DNA of 64,000 nucleotides from Rhizophagus irregularis (lineage: Eukaryota > Glomeromycota > Glomeromycetes > Glomerales > Glomeraceae): the NCBI RefSeq assembly GCF_026210795.1, contig NC_089450.1:806001-870000 (forward strand), written 5' to 3'. The position numbers were made by a program, and so were the translations under genes. This document shows positions 44,328-55,009 of this stretch, piece after piece. Below the pieces are notes generated by a model. The model searched no databases, was not told the origin of the DNA, and worked only from the letters and a program-made list of their open reading frames with translations. How positions within the stretch are numbered: the first letter of the stretch is position 1; every line of letters starts with the position of its first letter.

Positions 44328-44794
44328 GTCATCGGGCTGGATGTGGGAGGTGCAAGCACCACCCACCTCCGGGTCTACGACCTGTCGCAGTACCTCCTTC
44401 CCCCCTACGGGGAATCAGGAATCCCCTATATCTGTCACCATCTGTCAATAACATCTGTCATATAACAATAAACTAAAAAAGGATAAAATAAGGGAAAAGA
44501 GAGGAAAATACGATAGAATCAGAGGGTATGACAGATATGACGGATATGACAGATGTTTCAGAAAAATCGGGAGAGGGGTATCCCCAGAAAAAAGTTTTGA
44601 TTTTACCCCCCCAGATCTGTCATTCTGTCATAGTTCTGTCATATGATCAGGATTCCGTCTAATAATCTGTTGGAAGCAGTGAGATAGCAAACCAAATAAG
44701 TTAGCAGGTAAGCCCCTAAAAGGTCTATAAAGCCAGTAAGACCAACCCCGTCCTGCCCCCGTCAGAAAAAATAAGTAATTGAACAATGAGTATT
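44328..44794. repeat. Polinton left terminal inverted repeat
   Basis: Reversed, it matches 61736-62203 almost perfectly from the GGGCTGGATGTGGGAGG end to GAAAAAATAAGTAATTGAAC. It contains about ten short TGACAGA or TCTGTCA motifs in both orientations. Confidence 0.9.
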
Positions 44795-44832
44795 GAGAAT
44801 AGAGCATATCCAGATAAGTTTAGAAGACAGTA

Positions 44833-45153
44833 CTAATCTGTCTTCCTCTTTTTTGCCTCCTTAAGGCATTTATCAATACACTGTTTACACGCGTCATCAG
44901 AATCTAAGATTTTCTGTCCAAGTTTTTTGCATTGCCGATTGTAAGCCGTCTGCTGTCTCTTAGCAGCAGTTTCTTTCTTTTTCTCCTTAGTCTTCTTCTT
45001 GATCACCCAGTCTATTCCAGTAAAAGTATTCTTATGCATACCACAAATTGTGCAGTCACCATGCAGCCGGTAACGCCCATTTGTAGTCATATCTTGTATT
45101 TCACTAGCCGTTTCAGTTTCCTTCTTGCACTTTAGGCAGTAAAAACGTGTCAT
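44833..45153 (-). CDS. Basic zinc-ribbon protein of the Polinton
   Basis: 106 residues from the ATG at 45153. The N-terminus FYCLKCKKETETASEI and the following DCTICGMHKN form two CxxC pairs about 30 residues apart, resembling the DUF5679-type zinc ribbon found in some large DNA viruses and related elements. The rest is very Lys-rich, with a final CKQCIDKC cluster. Nucleic-acid binding is likely. It is the first gene inside the left inverted repeat and is transcribed away from the integrase. Confidence 0.6.
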   Translation of the reverse strand: MTRFYCLKCKKETETASEIQDMTTNGRYRLHGDCTICGMHKNTFTGIDWVIKKKTKEKKKETAAKRQQTAYNRQCKKLGQKILDSDDACKQCIDKCLKEAKKRKTD

Positions 45154-45197
45154 TTTAAGATTTGAAGTCTAAAACCATTCCTTTAATTTGTCGTAAT

Positions 45198-46289
45198 ATG
45201 TCGCATTTAGAGAATTATTACAAATACTACAATCTCTCCGGAGTACCAGCACGAATTCTAAAAGGTGAGGAGCACTACAACCTATACAAAAAGCCCCTAA
45301 AGGAGAAGTCATCAGAGCGTCCACGAGTAGTTGTATGGAAACCAAATGCGACACATCAGGCAGATCTCGCAGAGATGCCAGTCGACCCCAAAGGATTCCA
45401 CTATTTCCTCGTAGTGGTAGAAGTCGCGGGTAAACGAGTCGACGCTGAGCCTTTAAAGAATAGAACTGCAAATAGGGTTCTCAATGGATTTGTTAAAATC
45501 TACAGAAGAAATCGTATCAAGCCACCAACACATCGAATAGAGACAGACTCCGGATCAGAATTCACCAATGATCAGGTACGTGATTTTTTCCTGAACAGCC
45601 TAGGGGTGATGATGAGGTTCGGAGAGCCAGGAAGGCATAAACAGCAATCTTATGCTGAAAGAGCTATCCAAGCCATCCAAGAACCCCTTCTTAAACGAAT
45701 GGTAGCACAGGAGTTGAAAACCGGGGTGACATCCGTGGAATGGTCAGAAGATTTCCATAATATAGTGAGTAAAGTAAATGAACTCTGGCAGAGAAATCCC
45801 CCAGACATTCCGACAGGGTCACCCAAGGTGTCAAAAAAGATGGAACTTCTCTCTGAAGGAACGTGTGACTGAGTAAAGTTAGATGAACCTATCTCAGTAC
45901 TCGGTAATAAACTTCACGGAAAATTCCGTACAGGAGACATAAGATGGAACCCAAATATTCGTGTAATCAAAAAAATGATACTCTCACCCGAACAGCCTCC
46001 TACATATCTCCTTAATGGACCACATGGTCGATTAGGTATATCCAGATGTGCATATACCCGAAAGGAATTGCAAGTAGTTCCTATTAATGAAAAGCCTCCA
46101 CCTGACTCTGTGATAAGAGGACAACCTGAAAGATTTGTTCCTGAGCAGATACTTCGGCATCGCATTAGAAAAGGTCAAGACCAGTATTTGGTTAAGTGGG
46201 AGCACTATCCAGACACTGAGGCTACTTGGGAACCTGCTGACCGGTTGAAGGAGGATGTCCCTGACTTAATTCGCAAATTTTGGGAATAA
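45198..46289 (+). pseudogene. Polinton integrase with chromodomain
   Basis: Retrovirus-type (DDE) integrase remains. The core shows HQADLAEMPVD, then RIETDSGSEFTND, then a helix with QQSYAERAIQ, matching the D, D and E positions of the family. The C-terminal part has EQILRHRIRKGQDQYLVKWE and ATWEPADRL, a chromodomain. This is known from Polintons and Ty3-type elements, where it can guide insertion to modified chromatin. The gene appears broken. It is expected to act in the nucleus on the element's terminal repeats. Confidence 0.75.
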
Positions 46290-46314
46290 AAAAAAATAGA
46301 AGAATTAAAGGGTC

Positions 46315-49261
46315 TTATTTTTTATCCCCTCGATTAGCATCAGAAACTATCGGGATAAAAACATTCTTCCCATCACAGGTAAAGGCTATATGTTCACGTG
46401 ATTCATGGACATCATAATTGTAACGTTTCAGACACGTTCGGCTTAACCCAATCTCCCTATGCTTGTATTTATCTAAAACTGCAAGATCCTCAGTGATAGC
46501 ATAATCAGGGGTAAGTTTGATTGACACTCCCTTTATCATGCCAAATGTCCTACCTGTTCCTGAAGCACCAGATATGTTGTATGTAATACTCTTGTCGATA
46601 TCCAACCCTAATTCCTCAGCAGCTTCTCTCTGAATAAAAGACGCATTAGCACAAGTGTCTGCTAAACACTAAATTGCTATTCCATTAACCTCCCCATCCA
46701 GTGCTAAAAGATCTTTAGTATTCTCTAAACGAGCTATGTCAATATCCATAGGATCATCTACCCTGATATCCTCTTCTTGTTCCTCCTCAACTAGGTCCTC
46801 CGGAATCTCTGTGACTTTTCTAGCAGACAATAACTCCTCCTGAAGAATCTCACGGAGTAATTTCCTAAAGTCTGCAGACCTTAACAGGCTTAATAAGTCA
46901 TTCTTAGTAACAGCTTTTGCAGGTGTAGACTTACTACCAGTAACTTTCACAGGAATCTTAACAGGGGTTGCTTTGCCTTTCAATGGCACACTAGAAGAGC
47001 TAACTGCTGTCTTATTTGGGGACGACTTAAGAAGTTTTGAGATACTCGAACCTACTTTTTTTTTGACCTAACACGAACCATATAGACATCACCATCTTTT
47101 TCTCTCAATTCTACCTTTTCACCAAAACTCGCAGTATCAATGTCCATAGCATCATCATTAAGATCGAGGTTTCTCATTGCTCGGGCCAAATCCAGATCAT
47201 CACGTCTATCTTTAGCCTTCTGAAGTTGTTTTGTAAGTATTTTAGACGGCCCACGTTTATATCCCATAATAAGATCAATAGCATTTTGATGATCATCCAA
47301 AGTCCACTCAGGAGCATCAGGGTCATCACCAACATCATGATCTACATAACCATCATCCCAATCAGGATCCTGAGGATCCTGAACAACACGTCTCTGTGGT
47401 TTTGGTCGAACAGGTTTAATCTGCTGTCTATAGACTGGTGGATTACGAACTGGCCGAGCCTGTAATTGTTTAAATTGCACCTGAAAATTCTTGGTAAGTT
47501 CCTCAGCTTGAGCCTTAAGTAACTCTTGTAATTGTTCTTAAGTAACCCCAGATGACTTTGATGTCAGTACGACAGGTTCCTGTTTTCCTAACGGAGGTTG
47601 AGTTACATCACTGTAATCTGCTTGAAGTCGTCGATTTCTATCTTGTAACCCCAAGCGCATTTCAGCCCTTCTCCGTTCTAAATTTCTCAGATGTTTAATC
47701 AAGTCATCAGGATTAAGATTACTAAACCTTTCTGCTTCAAAAATATTATCAGCCGAAAGACCTCTAAAGAACTGGTCAATAATAAGATCATCAGTTAGTT
47801 TTAGTAATTTTCCAGCCCTCTTTACAGTTCTATAAAATGCATCAACTGGCTCATTTTCCTGATAAAGACTGTTAAAACGGATACGTTTCTTTTCATCTAA
47901 AATAGTTGGAAATTGTGTTCTAAGCCAATAAAGCGCCTGGTTAGGTTTAATACCTGGAAAAACTATAGGATGATTATTAGCAGCAGCAACACCAGCATCT
48001 GCAGTAGCTGGAGCAACTCTATCTGTCGGACGAGCACCAGCTCTTCCCCAAGCTTTATCTCCACCTATTAAATCATGAGTAGAAATAAATGCTGCTCTAA
48101 TAGTTACTAATGCATTAACTGCATCTGTAGCATAAACATGTGCTTCAGACCCATTTACATAGGTACCTGCATTTGGTCCTCCTGCACCTTCTGGTATTAC
48201 TAATGCTACAAAAGCAGCTAAATTAGCTCCACCTCTTGAAGTGATACCAGAAAGTTCCCAATTTTTTCCTGTAATTTCTCGATCAAACCATTCAGCCGCT
48301 TCACCAGCCATGCAGCTTCTAAGTATACCCATAGCTCTTTTCCAAGACTCTGGTGGCCCTCCAGCAGCGTATAGGTTAAGATTAATAGTATCAAGATAAC
48401 CCATATAAAGCCTAACAAATGTATCAATATCATCAGTAGCTTTACCCTCAAAAATCGGCAATCCTATCGCAGTGGTAGCCATATCGTCTCTAGTGGATTG
48501 TTTAAAAGAGGTGGAGGAGGGTTCAATTGTCTAATTCGAAACCATTGTACCTGAATTCTAAGAGCAGCTATCTGTTGGAAAAGTCTATTTCTAAGTCTCC
48601 CTAATGTCTGAATCCCAAAACGCACCCTATTATTAGCATGTGCTAGCTGTGCATTAACCTGTCCAAGTTGCGCATTAACCAATACAAGTTGTCCTCCAGT
48701 CCGAGTAGCCCTCAGCTGCCAATGATTTAAAAGGATATTACCACGATTCACAGCATTTTGAGCCTCATTACGATCCCTTACTGCTTGAGTATAATCTGCT
48801 TGTAATACATTACATTCATGTCATGCCTGATTACGTTCACCTATAGCCCGTCGACGAAGCTCTACCATAGTATCATAATCTCTTTGCAGGTTATGGTTTT
48901 CTTCTATGAAATTATCATTGGCAGCACGTATAATAACTAATTGACGTTCTAAATTAGTAAACGTTTCATCAAATGCATTTATCTTACCTTGTGCAAAAAC
49001 TAACAAATCTTTTGTAATACCAAGTTCTTCATGTTTTACTTTACAGCGATACATTAATATATTAATAATATGTTTGATTTGATTATTTGCCTCCTGTATC
49101 TCTGAATCAACAGTTAAACGACCCCTGGTAGTCAATAAATTTGCATGAGCCTTTAGTATTCTAACTAATTCATCATCGTCTTTTTCATTGACCAAGTGTG
49201 CAGGAGGCGGTCCAGTAGGTTCTGAAGGAGTATAAACTGGAATTGGTGTTGATGTCGACAT
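46315..49261 (-). pseudogene. Gag-like and retropepsin-like block inside the Polinton
   Basis: A minus-strand series of protein pieces, broken in several places. In transcription order these are: a helical, Pro-rich start (MSTSTPIPVYTPSEPTGPPP), a second helical piece, and a part resembling the Gag capsid region of Ty3-type elements (IRFNSLYQENEPVDAFYRTV and DDLIIDQFFRGLSADNIFEA, about 47540-48480). An acidic linker with repeated DDxxMDID motifs follows, then an aspartic-protease-like end with an ADTCAN site and GRTFGMIKGVSIKL (about 46315-46670). No reverse transcriptase or RNase H follows. Gag plus protease without polymerase within a Polinton suggests capture from a retroelement, or a co-opted capsid-like gene; which is not decided. 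Confidence 0.6.
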
Positions 49262-49292
49262 AGTATTTAAACTAAGTTAGAATAAAATTCAA

Positions 49293-50516
49293 ATGGATCT
49301 TTATGTATACAATTTGGACGAGTACACGACCGACTCAAGACAAGGCAATGAGTTTGCTCCATCATGGCCCTTTCGATTAGCCGTAGCAGGTAGCTCAGAC
49401 TCAGGTAAGACAACTATGATCATTAATTTGTTAATGGGTGACAAGAAAGCAAAGAAGGATGGTAATCGGTATGTACTATGTGATGCAGTACTTTTAGTTG
49501 GCAGATATCTTGATGAGCCGAAGTGGACAGTTGTACATGATTTTTTCGAAGAGAAGAAGATCCCATTCACTGCAGTAACCCATAGTGAGATTCCAGAGAT
49601 TGACTCCTTCGACCCTACTCAAGCTACTGTGGTAATCTTCGAGGATCTAATGGATGCACCTAAAAAAATCCAGGATTTCATCACTGGTTACTTTACACAT
49701 GGACGACACAAAAATATTTCATGTATTTATGTAGCCCAAAGATTCTTTGCCATTCCTAAGGCTATTCGAGAAAATGTTAACTACATCTCACTGCATGGAG
49801 GTCATGGGAGCCTTACAGATACCAAGAGAATCATCCGCCTATATACAGAAGAATCAGAGTCATTAGCACCAGTAATTGATGATCTTACTCTGCAACGTGA
49901 ATTTGTAGTGTTTGATCTTAGACGGTCCAAAAGTGATCCACTGTCCATTCGAGCAAGATGGGATACTAGTCTCAGTTCTATCACAGAGCAATCTCAGTTC
50001 AATCCTAGTTCGATCTCAGTTCAAACTCAGTTTGATCCAAGTTTGAACCCAGTTCGATCTCAGTCTGAACCCAGTTCAATCACAGTTCGATCCAAGTTTA
50101 GTCCCTATGGTCAGAAAGCTGTATTTGAAGCAAAAAAAGGTGGACACTTGATTGAATTTGCTCGAGTATTTCCATCTCCTAAAGAACGTCAACATTTACT
50201 TGTACCTGGTGTATTAGCCAAGAATGCAGATACCTGGATTAAATATGTCTTTCGGGAAGCTTATGGACTCTCTGGTAAGACCCTAGGAGCTGACTTTCAG
50301 GATTTCTTAGCAAAAGTACAGGGTAGGACTGCAAAGACTGAAACTCTGAAAACTGAGAATGTGAAGGAGTTATTCTCCCGATATGAAGCCCTGAAGTCTA
50401 GTCGCCCTCTGGATAATAAACAAATAATAGAAGGTATTGAAGTCCTTCTACAAATCTTTTCTAAGAGCCACATGGACCGTCGAGCATTACAAGTAGGGAT
50501 TAATAGTATCTTGTGA
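49293..50516 (+). CDS. Packaging-type ATPase of the Polinton
   Basis: 407 residues from the ATG at 49293. A Walker A motif, LAVAGSSDSGKTTMII, lies at residues about 28-43. A Walker B-like ATVVIFEDLMD lies near 110-120, followed by a YFTHGRHKNISCIYVAQRFF segment as in the A32/FtsK-HerA class. In Polintons and related viruses such ATPases pump DNA into capsids. The middle has a Gln/Ser/Pro-rich tract of repeated SSI(T/S)VQ(S/T)QF-type units. The C-terminal third is helical. It lies head-to-head with the Gag-like block with about 30 bp between the starts, so the two probably share a promoter. Confidence 0.75.
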   Translation: MDLYVYNLDEYTTDSRQGNEFAPSWPFRLAVAGSSDSGKTTMIINLLMGDKKAKKDGNRYVLCDAVLLVGRYLDEPKWTVVHDFFEEKKIPFTAVTHSEIPEIDSFDPTQATVVIFEDLMDAPKKIQDFITGYFTHGRHKNISCIYVAQRFFAIPKAIRENVNYISLHGGHGSLTDTKRIIRLYTEESESLAPVIDDLTLQREFVVFDLRRSKSDPLSIRARWDTSLSSITEQSQFNPSSISVQTQFDPSLNPVRSQSEPSSITVRSKFSPYGQKAVFEAKKGGHLIEFARVFPSPKERQHLLVPGVLAKNADTWIKYVFREAYGLSGKTLGADFQDFLAKVQGRTAKTETLKTENVKELFSRYEALKSSRPLDNKQIIEGIEVLLQIFSKSHMDRRALQVGINSIL

Positions 50517-51060
50517 GAATATCAAGTAATTCGTCTGCAGAAGCTCTAAGAATCATAGCACTTTTTTTACGGCCTTCAAAGTCAATCCTTAACATCTTAG
50601 CCTTCAACCCTATTGCTCCTAAAGCACGAGAAGCAAAGTTCTTAGTCATTGGATTACTTATATGATTTACATAGTTCTCATAGAATGTAGTGAAAGGCTC
50701 ATCAATACCATCTGAATATGTATCCCTTAGAAATTGATATAAAGCAATTTCTCCACTGTCATAACCTATGGCTATAAGCTGTTCGAGAAGCCACTTCCTA
50801 ATATCTTCATATGGCTCTCCATCCATAATATTCATATCCAGTTTTTGTGTAAACAATTGTGTAAAGTCCACATTACTTCCCCGACGAATGATCTGAACTA
50901 ACTTATCCCTAGCAAGTCCCAAGGCTTGTAGAGGGTCATTCTCATCACTAATCTTCTTTATAATCTGTCTGTATAATACACTGGATAATCCTCTATATGC
51001 TGTTTTTGGAGTGATTACTCCACAGTTTTGGCACTGGTTTATTACGATTGATGTTGACAT
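50500..51060 (-). CDS. 186-residue Polinton protein, unknown
   Basis: The start at 51060 opens MSTSIVINQCQNCGVITPKT, with a single CxxC, and the rest is mostly helical (LARDKLVQIIRRGSNVDFTQ). It converges with the ATPase gene and overlaps its end by about 17 bp. No family was recognised; such a position in related elements can hold virion or core proteins, but no signature supports that here. Confidence 0.5.
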   Translation of the reverse strand: MSTSIVINQCQNCGVITPKTAYRGLSSVLYRQIIKKISDENDPLQALGLARDKLVQIIRRGSNVDFTQLFTQKLDMNIMDGEPYEDIRKWLLEQLIAIGYDSGEIALYQFLRDTYSDGIDEPFTTFYENYVNHISNPMTKNFASRALGAIGLKAKMLRIDFEGRKKSAMILRASADELLDILTRYY

Positions 51061-51105
51061 GGCTATTTTTCTTTATGTAAAAAAGAATTATTCAAAATTA
51101 AGTAA

Positions 51106-51684
51106 CTATTCGGAGCAGTCCTTGCACAACTTGTCCGTTAAGTCACTTGGGCTTACAGGCATGAGACATTCCCTACACAACTCAATATTAAGCTCTGCAA
51201 GTCTCGGGGTATGGTCCTCCAAAGTTCGTGAACGACCGGAAGGACCGATAGTTGTCATATCAGTCATATCCTGCTGTAAGATAAAATCATCATATTCATC
51301 TTGGTCAGCCTGAATAGCAGTCCTGATTTGTTGTATATCATTGAAAGTTAACCGCTGCCCATCAAGATTTTCCTCATTATAGCGTGTTTCATTGATGATT
51401 TCCTCTATAAGTGCCTCTTCTTCATAATGGACAAGGTAGTAATCCTCAACTACCTCATAGTCACTCTCAATCAGTCTATGATATGTTCTAGTATCACGTC
51501 GAACATAACGTCCTGTATCTGTATTTAAATATACAGGTTGCTCTTCAGGTGGAGGTGCAGTTTGTCTACGGACAAGCCTTCCATCAATATAATCATGGGA
51601 TTCCATAACTATTCGATTAAAGGTATCTCCACTGATAATAATTGGACGTCCAGTTATAGGGTTAGCTATATAAGGGTAAGACAT
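51106..51684 (-). CDS. 192-residue acidic Polinton protein with zinc ribbon
   Basis: The start at 51684 opens MSYPYIANPITGRPIIISGD. The middle is Glu/Asp/Tyr-rich. The end has CRECLMPVSPSDLTDKLCKDC, two CxxC pairs that likely bind one zinc. Start and body (ITGRPI, YLNTDTGRYVRRDTRTYHRL) contain a repeated tyrosine- and arginine-rich pattern like short SAP-free tail motifs of some viral structural proteins; this is only a loose resemblance. Confidence 0.5.
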   Translation of the reverse strand: MSYPYIANPITGRPIIISGDTFNRIVMESHDYIDGRLVRRQTAPPPEEQPVYLNTDTGRYVRRDTRTYHRLIESDYEVVEDYYLVHYEEEALIEEIINETRYNEENLDGQRLTFNDIQQIRTAIQADQDEYDDFILQQDMTDMTTIGPSGRSRTLEDHTPRLAELNIELCRECLMPVSPSDLTDKLCKDCSE

Positions 51685-51739
51685 GTCTTTTTTCTGTACG
51701 TGTCTACATACCTAATAGTTTTCTTCAATTTACAATAAC

Positions 51740-51952
51740 CAAGTGACACGGTCATCAGTCCTTATTAAAAAATGCAAGGATACCTGATGATAAGGTTACA
51801 TGGTCATCAATCCTTGTCAAAAAAATTCAAGGATACCTGATGATAAGGTTACATGGTCATCAATCCTTGTAAAAAAATATGAGGATACCTGATGATAAGG
51901 TTACATGGTCATCAGTCCTTGTCGAGAAATATGAGGATACCCGATAAATAAG
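51740..51952. repeat. Tandem 53-bp repeats in the Polinton
   Basis: About four units containing GATAAGGTTACATGGTCATC at 51789, 51842 and 51894, with a diverged first unit before them. They fill the gap between the 51106 and 51953 genes, so they may be part of their promoters or 3' ends. Confidence 0.7.
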
Positions 51953-52369
51953 CTACTCCTGTTGAGTCCATTCGTTCCACTCCCAGTTCAGTCCCCAAGG
52001 GTCGCCTCCCCATCTTTGTTCACTTAATGCATGCTCTATGGTTTCCCTCTCTTGGGGGTCCACGACCATCCCATTCCTAAGCATTTTCTCCATAATATAA
52101 AGCTGATCTTCAGTGAGGCGGTCTATCCATCTTTTATAGAAGTCGTTTACATCTTCAAATGATATCCAGTCAATATTCCCTTTTTCAAACGGCTTTCCAA
52201 GAGCTTGGACATGCCCAATTGTAGTGGCGTAATTTTTCCATCTCTTATATGCTTCTTGACGAACCTCCTGCCACCACACACTATCTACTTTACTCGCTGC
52301 AATAAGGTCAGTATCTGGGATCTTTGCAACAATGCGTTCGACTATTTCTACTGGTAATCGGTCCAACAT
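51953..52369 (-). CDS. F-box protein of the Polinton
   Basis: 138 residues. The N-terminus MLDRLPVEIVERIVAKIPDT followed by DLIAASKVDSVWWQEVRQEA fits the F-box consensus (LPxEIxxxIxxxLxxxDLxxxxxVxxxW). F-box proteins link targets to SCF ubiquitin ligases. The rest is Trp-rich (WGGDPWGLNWEWNEW) and has no known target-binding repeat. A second F-box gene lies at 61349. Confidence 0.65.
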   Translation of the reverse strand: MLDRLPVEIVERIVAKIPDTDLIAASKVDSVWWQEVRQEAYKRWKNYATTIGHVQALGKPFEKGNIDWISFEDVNDFYKRWIDRLTEDQLYIMEKMLRNGMVVDPQERETIEHALSEQRWGGDPWGLNWEWNEWTQQE

Positions 52370-52462
52370 GATGTTATGTTACTTATACTATAGCCATCTT
52401 CAATTACTGTATGCCCATTACAAATGGATAAAAAATATAAACTAAATTCGTACAGGAGCCGC

Positions 52463-52933
52463 TTATGCAAGAAGTTCTGCTAAGGTTTTCTCAGCCTCAT
52501 TCATAGTGACAGCTCGCTTTGGGGGACCTGTTAATGAGTCCTTAGTTACATTATAATACAACTCGAAGAGGGCCTCAAGTTTGTCTAAAAGAGCTTGTTT
52601 ATTCTTGTATGATTCACGAATCTTTGCTATCTTAGCAGTATATGCCACATTATCTGGGAAGAGTTTTCTGGCCATGAACTTCACATATGATACAGGAGAA
52701 TTTGCCGTCTGGATTCGCTTGATATACTTCACGTGGTCCTGGACGAGGTAACTGGTTTTGCTAAACCCAGATACTAATGCGACTACTATAGTATCTTTTA
52801 ATGCGCGGATAATCTTGGGGACAGTTTCATCAGAGACAATGGTGAAATGATTGTGTGATGCATCATAAATAACTTCATCACTAATGCTGTCAGTGCTGTT
52901 AATAATGCTTGCTAATTCGGTATATGTTGACAT
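52463..52933 (-). CDS. 156-residue helical Polinton protein
   Basis: The start at 52933 opens MSTYTELASIINSTDSISDE. Helical, Lys-rich body (KIAKIRESYKNKQALLDKLE). No motif or family was recognised. Confidence 0.45.
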   Translation of the reverse strand: MSTYTELASIINSTDSISDEVIYDASHNHFTIVSDETVPKIIRALKDTIVVALVSGFSKTSYLVQDHVKYIKRIQTANSPVSYVKFMARKLFPDNVAYTAKIAKIRESYKNKQALLDKLEALFELYYNVTKDSLTGPPKRAVTMNEAEKTLAELLA

Positions 52934-53046
52934 GATTCCTTATACTTTTTTGTACTTTGTAATAAATAGGAATCTTCAAATTGACTTTACATTCAAGCAA
53001 GAAAAAATATATATACCTACTGTAAATCCAACCGCATTCTTGGCAA

Positions 53047-54540
53047 TCATGTCCAGATAACCTTGTTTGCATTTTTCACATGGCAGTATCCTGCGGTTTC
53101 AAACTTGAGAGCTTTCAATGCTTTGGATGCATTTTCTGGACAAGTGATAAGTGTAGGACTACTCGGCTGTTCCTCTAGAATAAATCCATCTGTATGGATG
53201 CGTCGTACTTTATCCTTATATGGTTCTAATAACTCTGAAGTCGTCTTCCGTCTATGTGCTAATAAGAATGGAGCGATCCTAGGATACTCACCCTTGAAGG
53301 GACTACCTGGGTTTGTGAACTGGAATCGCCACTGGTCAGATCCTACTGGTACGATGGAGTCAAGTGTGTGGCCTTCTGGAAACTTGAATGGATCTGTTTG
53401 ATCTGTGGTGAGTGTCTTGTAATTGCGTTTCCTCTGGCAGAGTGCTCCCCATAGTGTATTGAGAACTCTCTTTGCAACACGACCGGCCACGCCACCCTGG
53501 TTCTTTATATTGAAGAGAAAGTGGACATACTCACCAAATATTACAGTCCCAGGAATTCTTGCTTCTCTGTCATATATCAAGGCATTTGGCTTTCCATCCT
53601 GGATTAACTGTATATCGAGACCAAGTTTCTTTGCTCGTTGTAAGTCAATGAATGTATAGACTCCCTTCTTATTCTGTCGGAAGAGAATGTCATTACTACT
53701 TACCTTGCCCTTGGGCGCTCCCTGGGAGCTAGCACGAAATAATCCATACAAGGCATAACCTCTATGGTCTACAAAGTCTTTGAGTATTTGAAACTTACCT
53801 TGTCGGATTGGAAAGTTTGCATTTGATTGCTGAATACTTGGATACAAACTTGTCACGTCGTATTGCCTTCCATAACCCTTCCATTCATTGTCTGCCCAGA
53901 TAAGACCTCCCATCATTGCATCACTTATCCACTCTGCTTCGACTGGGTCAAGAGGATCATTGGCTGGAATCTCTACACTAAACCGTTCAAAAAGCCAGAG
54001 TGCAGTTCTCTTGTACGACCAGTTGTGGTAAGATAAGTCGATTCCTAGACCGAACTTCTTTGTAGCCTGTAGGAAGGAATCCCGCTCTTCATGGATCCTC
54101 TGGTATGTTTCCTCAAGTGTTTCATATATTCCAGTTTTACAATTCTTCTCGATAGGGATGAAGGAGTAACTATCAGAGTTCTTACCTTTCTGAAACTGTC
54201 CAACTGTAAGAGACTTAACTGTCTTACCATTGTATATTGTTACTACATTATTAACCCCATCTTCACGATAAACAAAGGGAGACTTTTGTTTTCTATCTAA
54301 TTTGCTAGGGTGGAGTCTTCCGGGATTCAGTGCAAGAGAGTAGTGGCCTTCAGACAGAATAAGTGTTGCACGTCTGTCAGATTTGCTCTTAGAAATTCGA
54401 GTGGAATCCCCTACAATATTAAGTGCAAGGCTTCCTGCAAGTTGTTCAACCTTATCCATATATGAGACTGGAACTGGAGCATCACGATTGAGACCTAATG
54501 CTTTTTTGATATACTCGGGCTTTTCGATTGACTTTGGCAT
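53047..54540 (-). CDS. Family B DNA polymerase of the Polinton
   Basis: 497 residues from the ATG at 54540. The palm motifs of protein-primed family B polymerases are visible in order: motif A YDVTSLYPS (near residue 230), motif B with RVAKRVLNTLWGALCQRK (near 360), and motif C HTDGFIL (near 450). In Polintons this enzyme copies the element from a protein primer bound at its ends. The neighbouring 54591 protein lies just upstream on the same strand with about 50 bp between. The assignment rests on these motifs and on the element context. Confidence 0.8.
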   Translation of the reverse strand: MPKSIEKPEYIKKALGLNRDAPVPVSYMDKVEQLAGSLALNIVGDSTRISKSKSDRRATLILSEGHYSLALNPGRLHPSKLDRKQKSPFVYREDGVNNVVTIYNGKTVKSLTVGQFQKGKNSDSYSFIPIEKNCKTGIYETLEETYQRIHEERDSFLQATKKFGLGIDLSYHNWSYKRTALWLFERFSVEIPANDPLDPVEAEWISDAMMGGLIWADNEWKGYGRQYDVTSLYPSIQQSNANFPIRQGKFQILKDFVDHRGYALYGLFRASSQGAPKGKVSSNDILFRQNKKGVYTFIDLQRAKKLGLDIQLIQDGKPNALIYDREARIPGTVIFGEYVHFLFNIKNQGGVAGRVAKRVLNTLWGALCQRKRNYKTLTTDQTDPFKFPEGHTLDSIVPVGSDQWRFQFTNPGSPFKGEYPRIAPFLLAHRRKTTSELLEPYKDKVRRIHTDGFILEEQPSSPTLITCPENASKALKALKFETAGYCHVKNANKVIWT

Positions 54541-54590
54541 TTTAAAGAATGTGCCGTAGATATATTTCAGGCGTTCATACAGGCAATCAT

Positions 54591-54926
54591 TTAGCTCCCC
54601 GTTGCAACCCCTGCAACTGGTGGGGTATCTCTCACATAAATTATGAATCGTTCAAAATAATCAGGGTCTGCGTCATCCGGTAGTTGTGCTTCGTCGTAGT
54701 GGTCCAAGAGTGAGAAGAGGCTGGCTGGTTGGTTTCCTGATGTCCATCCACTGGGTTTCCAGTTTTCATAGGGAAGCAGAAACTGAAATTTATGTGTCGG
54801 ATACCGGGATTGGAGTCGCTGTCCAAGTCTTGCTATTGCTCCTCTGGAAAATCTTGCGCCTGAATACTGTAATTCTTTGATATCCGGTCTTGTAGGTAAA
54901 GCACGGACAATCTCTGAATAAACCAT
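54591..54926 (-). CDS. 111-residue Polinton protein upstream of the polymerase
   Basis: The ATG at 54926 opens MVYSEIVRALPTRPDIKELQ, then SGARFSRGAIARLGQRLQSR and an acidic end. No family was recognised. It lies about 50 bp upstream of the polymerase on the same strand, so the two may be expressed together. Confidence 0.45.
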   Translation of the reverse strand: MVYSEIVRALPTRPDIKELQYSGARFSRGAIARLGQRLQSRYPTHKFQFLLPYENWKPSGWTSGNQPASLFSLLDHYDEAQLPDDADPDYFERFIIYVRDTPPVAGVATGS

Positions 54927-55009
54927 TTGATGTATTTATGAATTGTGTTCAGTTGTAATATAGGTTTTTTATACAAAAAATATAAGATAACTAAGAAGTG
55001 CTTATCTTA

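Noticed and set aside
46315-49261. A complete LTR retrotransposon inside the Polinton
   Set aside because: No LTRs, reverse transcriptase or RNase H were seen around the Gag/protease-like block, and the adjacent integrase is on the opposite strand.
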